Positions 7,023-14,254 of a DNA stretch of 18,989 nt are shown here, piece by piece. The notes under the pieces were generated by a model that saw nothing but the letters and a program-made list of their open reading frames with translations, was not told the origin of the DNA and did no database searches. This DNA is from Bacteroidales bacterium UBA1751 (lineage in GTDB: Bacteria > Bacteroidota > Bacteroidia > Bacteroidales > UBA932): positions 1 through 18,989 of the forward strand of contig DCHN01000050.1 in NCBI GenBank assembly GCA_002315995.1, read 5' to 3'. The position numbers were made by a program, and so were the translations under genes. Every line of letters begins with the position of its first letter. Within the stretch, counting starts at the first letter, position 1.

Positions 7023-8651
7023 ATGTTGTGTAAGATATTTGGAGCGTGTTGCTATGGGGCTGATACGGTTACGGTAACAGTTGAGGTTGATGTGGCGCCG
7101 GGTTTGGCATACATTGTTGTTGGGTTGCCCGACAGTGCCGTGCGTGAGAGCCAGCATAGAATTATGAGTTCCCTTCACCATTTCGGATACAGGATGCCTG
7201 GAAAGCGTGTTGTGGTGAATCTGGCTCCGGCAGATTTGAAGAAGGGAGGAACTGGATTTGACCTTCCAATAGCTGTAGGAATTCTTATTGCAAGTGGACA
7301 GATAGATGTTGCACTTGATATGAGCAGGTTTCTTATTATGGGTGAACTTGCCCTCGATGGTACATTGAGGCGTTTCAATGGTTCCCTTGCCATTGCGGCT
7401 GATGCGGCCAAATATGGTTTTGAGTGCTGTATCTTCCCGTCGCAGTGCAGGAACGAATGTTCGTGGGTGAGAGGGGTGAAGGTCTATTGCGTTGATTCGC
7501 TGGATCAGGTAATTGAACTTCTTTCCGGCAAGGTGGATGCCTCACATTTTATGGTTAACGGTGATGCGTATAAGCAGGGTTTTTCCGAGTGTGGGGAGTT
7601 ATTCGGCCGCTACAGGGAGAAACTGCGCGGAATGCTCGTCCTGCAGAAAGGTGGTGGTGGAGGCAATCCTGGCTCTTTCTTCAAGAATGACCTTGCATTC
7701 ATAAGAGGGCAGGAGCGAGCCAAGTTGGCCCTTGAGATATGTGCCGCAGGCAGACATAATCTTCTTCTTTCCGGCAGTCCCGGATGTGGGAAGAGCATGA
7801 TGGCTGCAGCTCTTCCTACAATTATGCCGCCGCTGACATACGAGCAGTCTGTGGAGGCTGGAAGAATATACTCCATATATGGTAAGGAGGAGTACTCCCA
7901 GGATTCTTTTACAATGCCGCCGTTCAGGGCTCCGCATCATTCAATAACGAATCAGGCTCTTGTGGGAGGTGGATCAGACGGACGTCTCCCCGGTGAAATA
8001 TCTCTTGCAACACAGGGGGTTCTTTTTCTTGATGAAATCCTTGAGTTCAAGAGAGATACCCTGGAGCTGCTGCGTCAGCCGCTGGAGGAGAGGAGAATCA
8101 ACATCAGCCGTGTTCACGGAAAGTTCTCATACCCCGCAGATTTTATCTTGGTAGCGGCGGCCAATCCATGCCCTTGTGGCTATCTGTATGAAAAAAGTGA
8201 CAGATGCCGTTGCTCTTCATCTGCAATTTCAAAATACAGGAGCAGGCTTTCAGGTCCCTTCCTCGACAGGATGGATATATGCCTTCGTGTCCCTGCTCTT
8301 GACAATGGGAATCTTCTCTCTGATTGTGCAACAGGGGAATCCAGCGCATCGGTGGCTCTTAGGGTTTTGCGTGCGGTGGAGATTCAGTGGAAACGGTTTG
8401 GAAGCTGTGGTGGAGTGATGAATTCCACAATGGGGAGCGGTGAATTGAGGAGGTATTGTTCCCTTGGTGCTGATGCAAAACGGCTGATGCAGGTTGTTTC
8501 GGAGAAAAACGGGTTGAGTGCAAGAGGTTACACCAGATGCCTTAAGGTTGCAAGGACAATTGCAGACCTGAATGGCAGGGAGGGTATTTCACTCGAGGAC
8601 ATTTCAATGGCGCTGCAGTTCAGATTTCCTGAGCAGAATAGCTTACTGTAA
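7023..8651 (+). CDS. YifB/ComM family magnesium-chelatase-like AAA ATPase
   Basis: A 542-residue protein. The N-terminal ChlI-like domain (about 1-170) contains GLPDSAVRES and LAPADLKKGGTGFDLPIA. The AAA core has Walker A GSPGCGKS at 251-258, PFRAPHHSI, and Walker B FLDEILEF with Asp337-Glu338; a CPCGY...CRCS cysteine cluster may bind metal. The C-terminal helical domain contains LSARGYTRCLKVARTIADL. ComM homologues are helicases that promote branch migration during natural transformation, but YifB proteins are also widespread in bacteria not known to be competent. The segment between the two domains (about 172-225) is long and holds a run of five glycines, probably a flexible linker. It is a single gene whose last 32 bases overlap the 3' end of convergent tsaE. 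Confidence 0.93.
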   Translation: MLCKIFGACCYGADTVTVTVEVDVAPGLAYIVVGLPDSAVRESQHRIMSSLHHFGYRMPGKRVVVNLAPADLKKGGTGFDLPIAVGILIASGQIDVALDMSRFLIMGELALDGTLRRFNGSLAIAADAAKYGFECCIFPSQCRNECSWVRGVKVYCVDSLDQVIELLSGKVDASHFMVNGDAYKQGFSECGELFGRYREKLRGMLVLQKGGGGGNPGSFFKNDLAFIRGQERAKLALEICAAGRHNLLLSGSPGCGKSMMAAALPTIMPPLTYEQSVEAGRIYSIYGKEEYSQDSFTMPPFRAPHHSITNQALVGGGSDGRLPGEISLATQGVLFLDEILEFKRDTLELLRQPLEERRINISRVHGKFSYPADFILVAAANPCPCGYLYEKSDRCRCSSSAISKYRSRLSGPFLDRMDICLRVPALDNGNLLSDCATGESSASVALRVLRAVEIQWKRFGSCGGVMNSTMGSGELRRYCSLGADAKRLMQVVSEKNGLSARGYTRCLKVARTIADLNGREGISLEDISMALQFRFPEQNSLL

Positions 8652-9078
8652 TGGTGCGTACTCCGTCAGGGGCAACATCAATGTCTACCCTGTTGCAGTT
8701 TTCCGGGAGAATCTCTTCAATTTTCTCCGACCACTCAATGAGGCATAGTCCGTTGCCGCTGAAGTACTCGTCAACTCCTATGTCGTATGCCTCCTTTATG
8801 GAGTTGATTCTGTAGAAGTCGAAGTGGAAAATAGGAAAGCCTTTTGCGCTTCTGTACTCATTCACAATTGTGAAAGTGGGGCTGTTGACGTCATCAACAG
8901 CGCCAAGGGCCTTGCATATTGCCTTTATGAAGGTTGTCTTTCCCGCTCCCATTCTTCCAAAGAAGGCGAATATGTTGCTTTGTGAGGAGCAGGATGATAT
9001 ATATGCAATAAACTCCTGCGCGCAGGAGTCTATTGTATCTATTGAATCTGATGTGAAAACTTTTGTTACCCTGGTCAT
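8620..9078 (-). CDS. tsaE: tRNA t6A modification ATPase TsaE
   Basis: A 152-residue P-loop ATPase of the TsaE/YjeE family, which works with TsaB and TsaD in transferring threonylcarbamoyl to A37 of tRNA. Motifs: GRMGAGKTT at 41-49 (Walker A; family form GxLGAGKT), SPTFTIVNEY (switch region), HFDFYRI and IEWSEKI. Length is typical. The gene is last in the operon of the GT5-like and DUF4270 genes, with one base between the DUF4270 stop and its ATG. Its last 11 codons lie antisense to the end of the YifB gene. Confidence 0.94.
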   Translation of the reverse strand: MTRVTKVFTSDSIDTIDSCAQEFIAYISSCSSQSNIFAFFGRMGAGKTTFIKAICKALGAVDDVNSPTFTIVNEYRSAKGFPIFHFDFYRINSIKEAYDIGVDEYFSGNGLCLIEWSEKIEEILPENCNRVDIDVAPDGVRTITVSYSAQEI

Positions 9079-9079
9079 G

Positions 9080-10501
9080 TTATTGTGGGTTAACCGTGTA
9101 AATTAATTCAATTATTGGTTTCCTTTCAGCCCCCAGACCGTTGATGTTGAATTTGAACTGTGAGAAGGCGTCAAGTGTCGTTGTTGTTGTGCCGTATGTC
9201 TCATCAACTATTGTCCAGTATGGCGAGAGCCACATATCCACTGTCTCATCCTCATCAATTTCAGCCTTGCTTCGCCTTACAAAGTCCTGAACCATGGTGC
9301 TGAAATCAAAAATATACTTCTCTTTCTCCAATAACATTGCTCCCATTGTATTGCCCAGGGATGAGTAGTCGTCAATCATGTAATAGTACTTTATTGAACT
9401 ACCTTCACTTGTGACATATCTCTGTACAGGGAAGAGACTCGGAGCATATTGATACTTGAGAATCTCGTCAGAAGGACGGTTGAATGGGAGAGATGCTCTT
9501 GCCCTTACTATGCTAAGCGATTTAGGGTCAATGTGCTTTGATTCTATCCAGTTGTCAATAGCTGCTTTCAGTTTATTTCTGTCTATGAAGGGTGAGATTC
9601 CACCGGCTCCCTGAACGGGGATGCTGCTGACATGTTCGTCGGGGTTCTCAAGAGAGCGGCTGCCGAACTCCGATGAGTTGAGCGCATAACTGTTCCTGAC
9701 ATAGAATATTACTGCAGTATCTCTTCTGCTGAGCCCCTCTTCCCAGGTTGGAATGAATGAGAATTTTAGGGAGAGAAAGGCATTTGCCTGGTCAAAGATG
9801 CAAAGGCGTCCTCCATTGTCGGTTCCTGGCGATGGGGTGCATTTGAAATAGAGACCTTTATGCCCTTTTACAAAATGGTTGAGGGAGTCCAGTTCAAGTT
9901 CTGTTGCACTAAGATACTCCTCGCCGAGTTTCGGATCCAGCTCTATTCTCAGGGTGTCGTTCCCAAAGAATGCTACCTGACCATTGATATTGAGCTTCTC
10001 CGTGCCAATGTGTTCAGGCTTGAGAGAGTTGTTGAAGCATACCAGTGAGTCTATGTTCACCAGCATTCTATATACGTCAATATTCTGTACAATGCTCTTT
10101 GCAAGTTCGTAGTGGACAAGCTTGTTCGATTCAATTGTTGTTGAAGATTCATCAATTTCTGCCAGAGGAATTTCAATATGGACCCCCTTGACAATCCAAT
10201 CTTTTCCAAATGAGAGACCGGTTGAAGATGGCTCCAGCTCAATTGCGGAGTTGAATACGCTTTGCCCGAACTCTTCAGATGAGAAGCTGCCAAGAGCCAT
10301 GTAGAGTGATGAGATGGCCTGAAGGCTATCCATCATCTTGCTTTGAATAGGGAAATCAATGGTATCAACACGAACCTTAAGTATCTGTTCCTGAGGGATG
10401 TAATCATCTCCCATTGATTTATCTCTGTTAATACAACTTGTTGAAAGTACAATTGATGCCGCCGCTATGGCCAATACGGACAAAATGTGCCTACTCTTCA
10501 T
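9080..10501 (-). CDS. DUF4270 family lipoprotein
   Basis: A 473-residue predicted lipoprotein with signal peptide and lipobox ending at Cys23 (LSTSCINRD). I recognise it as DUF4270, a Bacteroidota family, from its size, lipoprotein start, the GAGGISPFI stretch followed by an IDNWIE helix, and its position after the GT5-like gene. The function is unknown; a periplasmic location is inferred since no acidic run follows the Cys. Start ATG 10501 was chosen over an in-frame TTG at 10522: it follows the good ribosome site AGGTGGAG and gives a proper signal peptide. Its first codons overlap the end of the preceding gene by 11 bases, indicating translational coupling. TsaE follows after one base. Confidence 0.85.
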   Translation of the reverse strand: MKSRHILSVLAIAAASIVLSTSCINRDKSMGDDYIPQEQILKVRVDTIDFPIQSKMMDSLQAISSLYMALGSFSSEEFGQSVFNSAIELEPSSTGLSFGKDWIVKGVHIEIPLAEIDESSTTIESNKLVHYELAKSIVQNIDVYRMLVNIDSLVCFNNSLKPEHIGTEKLNINGQVAFFGNDTLRIELDPKLGEEYLSATELELDSLNHFVKGHKGLYFKCTPSPGTDNGGRLCIFDQANAFLSLKFSFIPTWEEGLSRRDTAVIFYVRNSYALNSSEFGSRSLENPDEHVSSIPVQGAGGISPFIDRNKLKAAIDNWIESKHIDPKSLSIVRARASLPFNRPSDEILKYQYAPSLFPVQRYVTSEGSSIKYYYMIDDYSSLGNTMGAMLLEKEKYIFDFSTMVQDFVRRSKAEIDEDETVDMWLSPYWTIVDETYGTTTTTLDAFSQFKFNINGLGAERKPIIELIYTVNPQ

Positions 10502-11324
10502 CTCCACCTGTAATAGAATCAAAAAATCTGTTGTATTCCTTTATATACTCCGCATTCTCCATCTTTATTTCCATATATGGAAGTGTAGGCAGTGATGCAC
10601 CTTTTATTGCTGCCTCAATTTCATCATTCAACTTAGGAGCACCATATATGATGCCGTCAGAGTACTGAATGGCCAGTTTAGCAAGATTTATGCCATTGAG
10701 CTTCTCCATTTTGTCGAGATCCTTGCCTTTTACGCCCGGTATTACAATTTTTGTTTTGAAATCCTTGTCAAAGTTCTCCCCTGCTATTTCATCGTAAAGA
10801 GAGAGAACCACTTTGCTCTCGGCAAAAATAGGGTCATTCTTATATGCTCTCTTCAAATATAGAGGAAGGAGGTGTGAAAGCCATCCGGTACAGAATATAA
10901 TGTCTGGTTTCCATCTCAGTTTCTTTACGGTTTCAAGAACACCTCTTGCAAAGAATATGGCCCTTTCACCGTTGTCTTCAAAGAACTTGCCCTCTTCATT
11001 GCAGTACAATGCCTTTCTGCGGAAATAGTCCTCGTTGTCTATGAAGTAAACCTGCATTCTTGCAGCAGTAATGGAGGCCACCTTTATTATGAGCGGACGG
11101 TCAATATCGCTGACTACGATGTTCAGCCCGGAAAGCCGTATCACCTCATGAAGCTGGTTGCGCCTCTCATTGATGCTTCCGTATCTAGGCATAAAAGAGC
11201 GAATCTCTTTTCCGCACTCCAGAATTCCCTGAGGCAGATATCTGCCCACTATACTCTGTGGCGTTTCCTGCACATACGGTAGTATTTCCGAGTTTACGAA
11301 GAGTACTTTTTTAGGTTCTTTCAT
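10491..11324 (-). CDS. Glycogen/starch synthase catalytic-domain (GT5 N-lobe) protein, short form
   Basis: A 277-residue protein matching only the N-terminal lobe of GT5 glycogen synthases: KKVLFVNSEILPY at 5-17, RSFMPRYGSINERR, VYFIDNEDYF, RAIFFARGVLE and KPDIIFCTGW. The C-terminal nucleotide-sugar lobe is missing; true GlgA enzymes have about 470-490 residues. The ADP-glucose loop K-x-G-G-L expected near residues 18-25 reads VQETPQSI. I infer it is not a functional glycogen synthase. Nearly identical short proteins are conserved in Bacteroidales, as I recall, so this is the family's normal form and not a recent truncation. First gene of an operon with DUF4270 and tsaE. Confidence 0.85.
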   Translation of the reverse strand: MKEPKKVLFVNSEILPYVQETPQSIVGRYLPQGILECGKEIRSFMPRYGSINERRNQLHEVIRLSGLNIVVSDIDRPLIIKVASITAARMQVYFIDNEDYFRRKALYCNEEGKFFEDNGERAIFFARGVLETVKKLRWKPDIIFCTGWLSHLLPLYLKRAYKNDPIFAESKVVLSLYDEIAGENFDKDFKTKIVIPGVKGKDLDKMEKLNGINLAKLAIQYSDGIIYGAPKLNDEIEAAIKGASLPTLPYMEIKMENAEYIKEYNRFFDSITGGDEE

Positions 11325-11346
11325 AATAAGGCAACATTTTACAACA

Positions 11347-11354
11347 CAAAGATA
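11347..11354 (-). promoter_or_regulatory. Bacteroidota -7 box for the GT5-like/DUF4270/tsaE operon
   Basis: The minus strand reads TATCTTTG, a full TAnnTTTG match, about 22 bases before ATG 11324, predicting a short leader of roughly 16 bases. The same octamer occurs in the opposite orientation at 11396-11403 for ftsX. The -33 region is A/T-rich without a clear TTTG. Confidence 0.5.
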
Positions 11355-11395
11355 ATAAAAAAAATTTTAACAATTTTTATTACTCTTTTTTTGTA

Positions 11396-11403
11396 TATCT
11401 TTG
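11396..11403 (+). promoter_or_regulatory. Bacteroidota -7 box for the ftsX operon
   Basis: TATCTTTG fully matches TAnnTTTG, with a T-rich stretch at 11374-11379 as a possible -33 element (TTTT, spacer 18). The box ends only 10 bases before the ftsX ATG at 11414, so the predicted transcript would have almost no leader. Confidence 0.5.
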
Positions 11404-11413
11404 AGGGTTTATT

Positions 11414-12292
11414 ATGTCGGGTTCTCAGAATAACATCATAGGCAGAAGGCTTGTAAGGTCATACTTGTCATCCATTGTGAGCATAAGTATGGTCCTCTTC
11501 GTAACGGGCTTCTTCGCTCTGGTTTCAGTCAACGCCAGGGCTGTGAGCAACTATTTCAAGGAGAATGTGAGAATATCTGTAATTCTCAAGCCGGAGATAA
11601 CCCAGGAGCCTGCAAAATTGTTCTATGATACCCTCAGCAGGTTGCCTTATGTAAAGGTTGCAGATTTCATATCAAAGGAGGAGGGTACGTTGCAGATGAG
11701 GGAGATGCTGGGCGATGACTTCCTTAATGTGTTCCAAAGCAATCCGATTCCTGTTTCAATTGACATCAGAGTTGATGCCGTTCATTTCAACAAGGACAGC
11801 ATAGGTGCAATAAGTGAAAGAATAATGGCTCATCATCAGGTAGATGAGGTGGTTTACAAGAATTCTGTTGTGGAGGCCATAAATGAGAATATGGATAAGA
11901 TAGGCGGCATCATGCTTCTCTTCATTGCAGTGCTCCTTGTAGTGGCAATAGCTCTGATTAACAACACCGTAAGACTTAATCTCTACTCAAAGAGATTCTC
12001 AATATATACCATGAGGCTTGTTGGCGCAAAGATTTCGTACATAAGAAAGCCGTTCCTGTTGAAGTCACTTCTCCAGGGTGCTGTTTCCGGTCTTCTTGCC
12101 TGCGGTGCCCTCTATGTTTCACTGCAGTATATGAAGGAGAAATTCATTCACATATTTTCAGCGTTGGACAATCTTCTCACTCTGTATGTACTTGTGGGTA
12201 CGCTACTGTTCGGAATGTTCATATGCTTTATGTGCACGCTCTTTGTAGTGAGAAAAATATCGTCAATGGAGAATGACGACCTGTATGTATAA
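11414..12292 (+). CDS. ftsX: Cell division protein FtsX (permease-like)
   Basis: A 292-residue FtsX with the expected layout: a short cytoplasmic N-terminus, a first membrane segment (about 22-42), a periplasmic domain with VRISVILKPEI and SNPIPVSIDIRV, then three membrane segments in the C-terminal half (about 173-192, 218-240, 258-280) separated by SKRFSIYTMRLVGAK. With the ATPase FtsE, FtsX controls septal peptidoglycan hydrolases from the inner membrane. FtsE is not adjacent, which is usual for Bacteroidota as I recall. ATG 11414 fits the family N-terminus; the next Met is 25 residues in, inside the first membrane segment. First gene of the operon with DUF3098, uppP and lpxH. Confidence 0.92.
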   Translation: MSGSQNNIIGRRLVRSYLSSIVSISMVLFVTGFFALVSVNARAVSNYFKENVRISVILKPEITQEPAKLFYDTLSRLPYVKVADFISKEEGTLQMREMLGDDFLNVFQSNPIPVSIDIRVDAVHFNKDSIGAISERIMAHHQVDEVVYKNSVVEAINENMDKIGGIMLLFIAVLLVVAIALINNTVRLNLYSKRFSIYTMRLVGAKISYIRKPFLLKSLLQGAVSGLLACGALYVSLQYMKEKFIHIFSALDNLLTLYVLVGTLLFGMFICFMCTLFVVRKISSMENDDLYV

Positions 12293-12308
12293 ACAAAAAG
12301 ATTCAAAT

Positions 12309-12569
12309 ATGGCTGATATCAAACAGACTAACAGTGAAAAGGAGAAGGGTTTTGCGCTCCCTGTAAAGAACGTGAAGCTCATTATTGCCGGTTTTCTGGT
12401 ACTTGTTGTGGGGTATGTTCTTATGATTGGTGGAGGAACAGACAACCCGGAACTCTTCAACAATGCAATGTTCAGTTTCAGAAGGGTGGTGCTGGCTCCA
12501 ATTGTAATAGTTGGCGGTATTGTCATTGAAATAGTGGCAGCCGTAAAGATATTCAAATCAGATAAATAG
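12309..12569 (+). CDS. DUF3098 family small membrane protein
   Basis: An 86-residue protein with a polar N-terminus (1-14), two hydrophobic segments at about 22-42 and 58-80, and a connecting loop GGGTDNPELFNNAMFSFRR. This pattern and its position between ftsX and uppP identify DUF3098, a Bacteroidota family of unknown function. I chose ATG 12309 because an in-frame ATG at 12273 would overlap ftsX by 20 bases and add only polar residues. The tight spacing to uppP, 14 bases with a strong ribosome site, suggests coupled expression. Confidence 0.87.
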   Translation: MADIKQTNSEKEKGFALPVKNVKLIIAGFLVLVVGYVLMIGGGTDNPELFNNAMFSFRRVVLAPIVIVGGIVIEIVAAVKIFKSDK

Positions 12570-12575
12570 AGGAGG
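12570..12575 (+). promoter_or_regulatory. Strong Shine-Dalgarno site of uppP
   Basis: AGGAGG sits 8 bases before ATG 12584 and starts directly after the DUF3098 stop codon. Such complete sites are uncommon in Bacteroidia, so it is worth recording and it fixes the uppP start. Confidence 0.65.
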
Positions 12576-12583
12576 GCACTGAA

Positions 12584-13390
12584 ATGAGTGAAATTCAAGC
12601 TGTTCTGCTGGGCCTTCTTCAGGGACTCACAGAGTTTCTTCCTGTAAGCAGCAGCGGACATCTTACAATAGCAAAGGAACTTTTTGGAATAGAGACAGGT
12701 TCTCTGACATTCGAAGTGGCAGTGCATGCTGCAACCGTGCTTGCAACAATTGTTGCCTTCAGAAAGGAGATAGCGGATCTGCTGTGCGGTCTCTTCAAGT
12801 TCAGATATAATGAGCAGACCGACTATATTGCCAAAATAGTTGTATCAATGATTCCGGTGGGAATAGTGGGAGTATTCTTCAAGGATGCAGTGGAGGAGAT
12901 ATTCGGTGAGGGAGTGGCAATAGTTGGTCTTATGCTCCTTGTTACTGCTTCACTCCTCTGCATAAGTGAACTCTCAATGCGCAGAGAGAGATGCAGTAAA
13001 GAGGAACCGGGAAAGAATATAGGGTTCAAAGAGGCCTTCATTATTGGATGCGCCCAGGCAATTGCCGTTCTTCCGGGTCTTTCACGAAGCGGAAGCACCA
13101 TTTCCACAGGACTTATGCTCAAGGTGAAAAAGAGTCAGGTTGCCCAGTTCTCATTTCTTATGGTAATTGTCCCCATTCTTGGAGAGGCTTTTCTCGATCT
13201 TATAAAGGGAGACTTTGCCAACTCCTCAATAGGTTCGCTTCCTCTGATACTCGGCTTCGTTGCAGCATTCCTCAGCGGATATGCGGCCTGCCGATGGATG
13301 ATTGGCATTGTTCGCAGGGCTCATCTCTGGGGTTTCGCAATTTATTGCGCGCTGGCCGGAGCCTGCTGCGTTCTCTCTACTATTCTTTAA
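12584..13390 (+). CDS. uppP: Undecaprenyl-diphosphate phosphatase UppP (BacA)
   Basis: A 268-residue polytopic inner-membrane enzyme that dephosphorylates undecaprenyl diphosphate to regenerate the lipid carrier for peptidoglycan and other glycans; overexpression is known to give bacitracin resistance. Both signature motifs are present: QGLTEFLPVSSSGHL at 13-27, with Glu17 and His26, and LPGLSRSGSTIS around Arg168. Length is normal. It lies in the ftsX operon between DUF3098 and lpxH, grouping it with cell-envelope functions. Confidence 0.96.
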   Translation: MSEIQAVLLGLLQGLTEFLPVSSSGHLTIAKELFGIETGSLTFEVAVHAATVLATIVAFRKEIADLLCGLFKFRYNEQTDYIAKIVVSMIPVGIVGVFFKDAVEEIFGEGVAIVGLMLLVTASLLCISELSMRRERCSKEEPGKNIGFKEAFIIGCAQAIAVLPGLSRSGSTISTGLMLKVKKSQVAQFSFLMVIVPILGEAFLDLIKGDFANSSIGSLPLILGFVAAFLSGYAACRWMIGIVRRAHLWGFAIYCALAGACCVLSTIL

Positions 13391-13422
13391 TAACAGGATA
13401 GATATTCATCAGACATTCAGCA

Positions 13423-14190
13423 ATGGAACAGAGAAAAGTCAATAGGAAGTACTTTTTCATATCGGATGTCCACCTCGGCCTCCGATACGGCAATTGGCGT
13501 CTGCGTGAGAAGCAGTTCGCCGATTTCCTGCTTTCGCTTCCTCAGGATACGGAGGAGATCTATCTGCTGGGTGATATATTCGATTTCTGGTACGAATATC
13601 AGCACGTGATACCGCGCGGCTACACACGTACACTCGGTGCTTTTGCCGTACTTCGCGATAGGGGTGTAAAGATTCATTTCTTTAATGGCAACCATGATAT
13701 CTGGACCTACAACTATTTTCAGGAGGAGCTTGGGTTTATTGTTGAGAAGCAGCCGGCGCTCTTTGAAATAGAGGGGAAAAGGTTTGTGCTGGGGCACGGC
13801 GACGATATTGAGAAGCGCGATTTCGGCTACCAGTTCCTGCGGGGTGTATTCACAAGCAGGCTTGCACAATTTCTCTTCAGTATGCTCCACCCGTATCTGG
13901 CCTTTTCATTCGGCCTCAACTGGAGCAAGCATAACCGCCTTGCCAAGGCTGACAACTCATACACATTCAACTGCAACCGGGAGCCTCTTTACAAGTATTG
14001 CGTAAAGCAGGTTGAGTCAGGTGCATATGGGCCGAGCAGGCCGGACTGCTTCATATTCGGTCATTTCCATGCCTCTACAGATGTTATTATGCCTGAGTGC
14101 GGCTCCCGCTTCATTATTCTTGGAGACTGGATTCATAACCCCTCATATGTTCTATTTGATGGAGAACATATTGAGTTTGTTAAACTCTGA
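13423..14190 (+). CDS. lpxH: UDP-2,3-diacylglucosamine diphosphatase LpxH
   Basis: A 255-residue calcineurin-like phosphoesterase that cleaves UDP-2,3-diacylglucosamine to lipid X and UMP in lipid A synthesis, acting at the inner face of the inner membrane. Metal-site motifs: SDVHLG (Asp15, His17), GDIFDFW (Asp51), GNHD (Asn90, His91), LGHGDD (His125), GHFH (His214, His216). The insertion between 130 and 205, with RLAQFLFSMLHPYLAF, fits the hydrophobic cap that binds the acyl chains. It follows uppP after 32 bases with no terminator, so it is probably co-transcribed, and is followed by a hairpin. In Bacteroides-type genomes I would expect truB here. Confidence 0.9.
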   Translation: MEQRKVNRKYFFISDVHLGLRYGNWRLREKQFADFLLSLPQDTEEIYLLGDIFDFWYEYQHVIPRGYTRTLGAFAVLRDRGVKIHFFNGNHDIWTYNYFQEELGFIVEKQPALFEIEGKRFVLGHGDDIEKRDFGYQFLRGVFTSRLAQFLFSMLHPYLAFSFGLNWSKHNRLAKADNSYTFNCNREPLYKYCVKQVESGAYGPSRPDCFIFGHFHASTDVIMPECGSRFIILGDWIHNPSYVLFDGEHIEFVKL

Positions 14191-14200
14191 ATAAATTAAA

Positions 14201-14232
14201 CCCCCGTCCGCAATAAATTATGTGAACGGGGG
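14201..14232. terminator. Hairpin terminator between lpxH and the M3 dipeptidase
   Basis: CCCCCGT (14201-14207) pairs with ACGGGGG (14226-14232); CGC at 14209-14211 can extend the stem with GTG at 14222-14224 across a small bulge. It lies between two convergent stop codons (14190 and 14255), so it can serve both directions. The T-run after it is weak. Confidence 0.7.
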
Positions 14233-14254
14233 CTGTTTCAAATCTTTTCCCGAA

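Noticed and set aside
7023..8651. Natural competence locus around the ComM-like gene
   Set aside because: No dprA, comEC, comF or pilus gene is present in the window; YifB proteins are common in bacteria not known to be competent.
10502..10522. TTG start for the DUF4270 lipoprotein
   Set aside because: ATG 10501 has a proper ribosome site and yields a standard lipoprotein signal peptide.
12273..12308. Longer N-terminus for DUF3098
   Set aside because: It overlaps the end of ftsX and adds 12 residues (MTTCMYKQKDSN) unlike the family; ATG 12309 fits better.
13417..13890. 157-codon open frame antisense to lpxH
   Set aside because: It lies fully on the opposite strand of a clear LpxH with intact metal motifs, lacks a promoter or ribosome site, and its translation has no recognisable domain.
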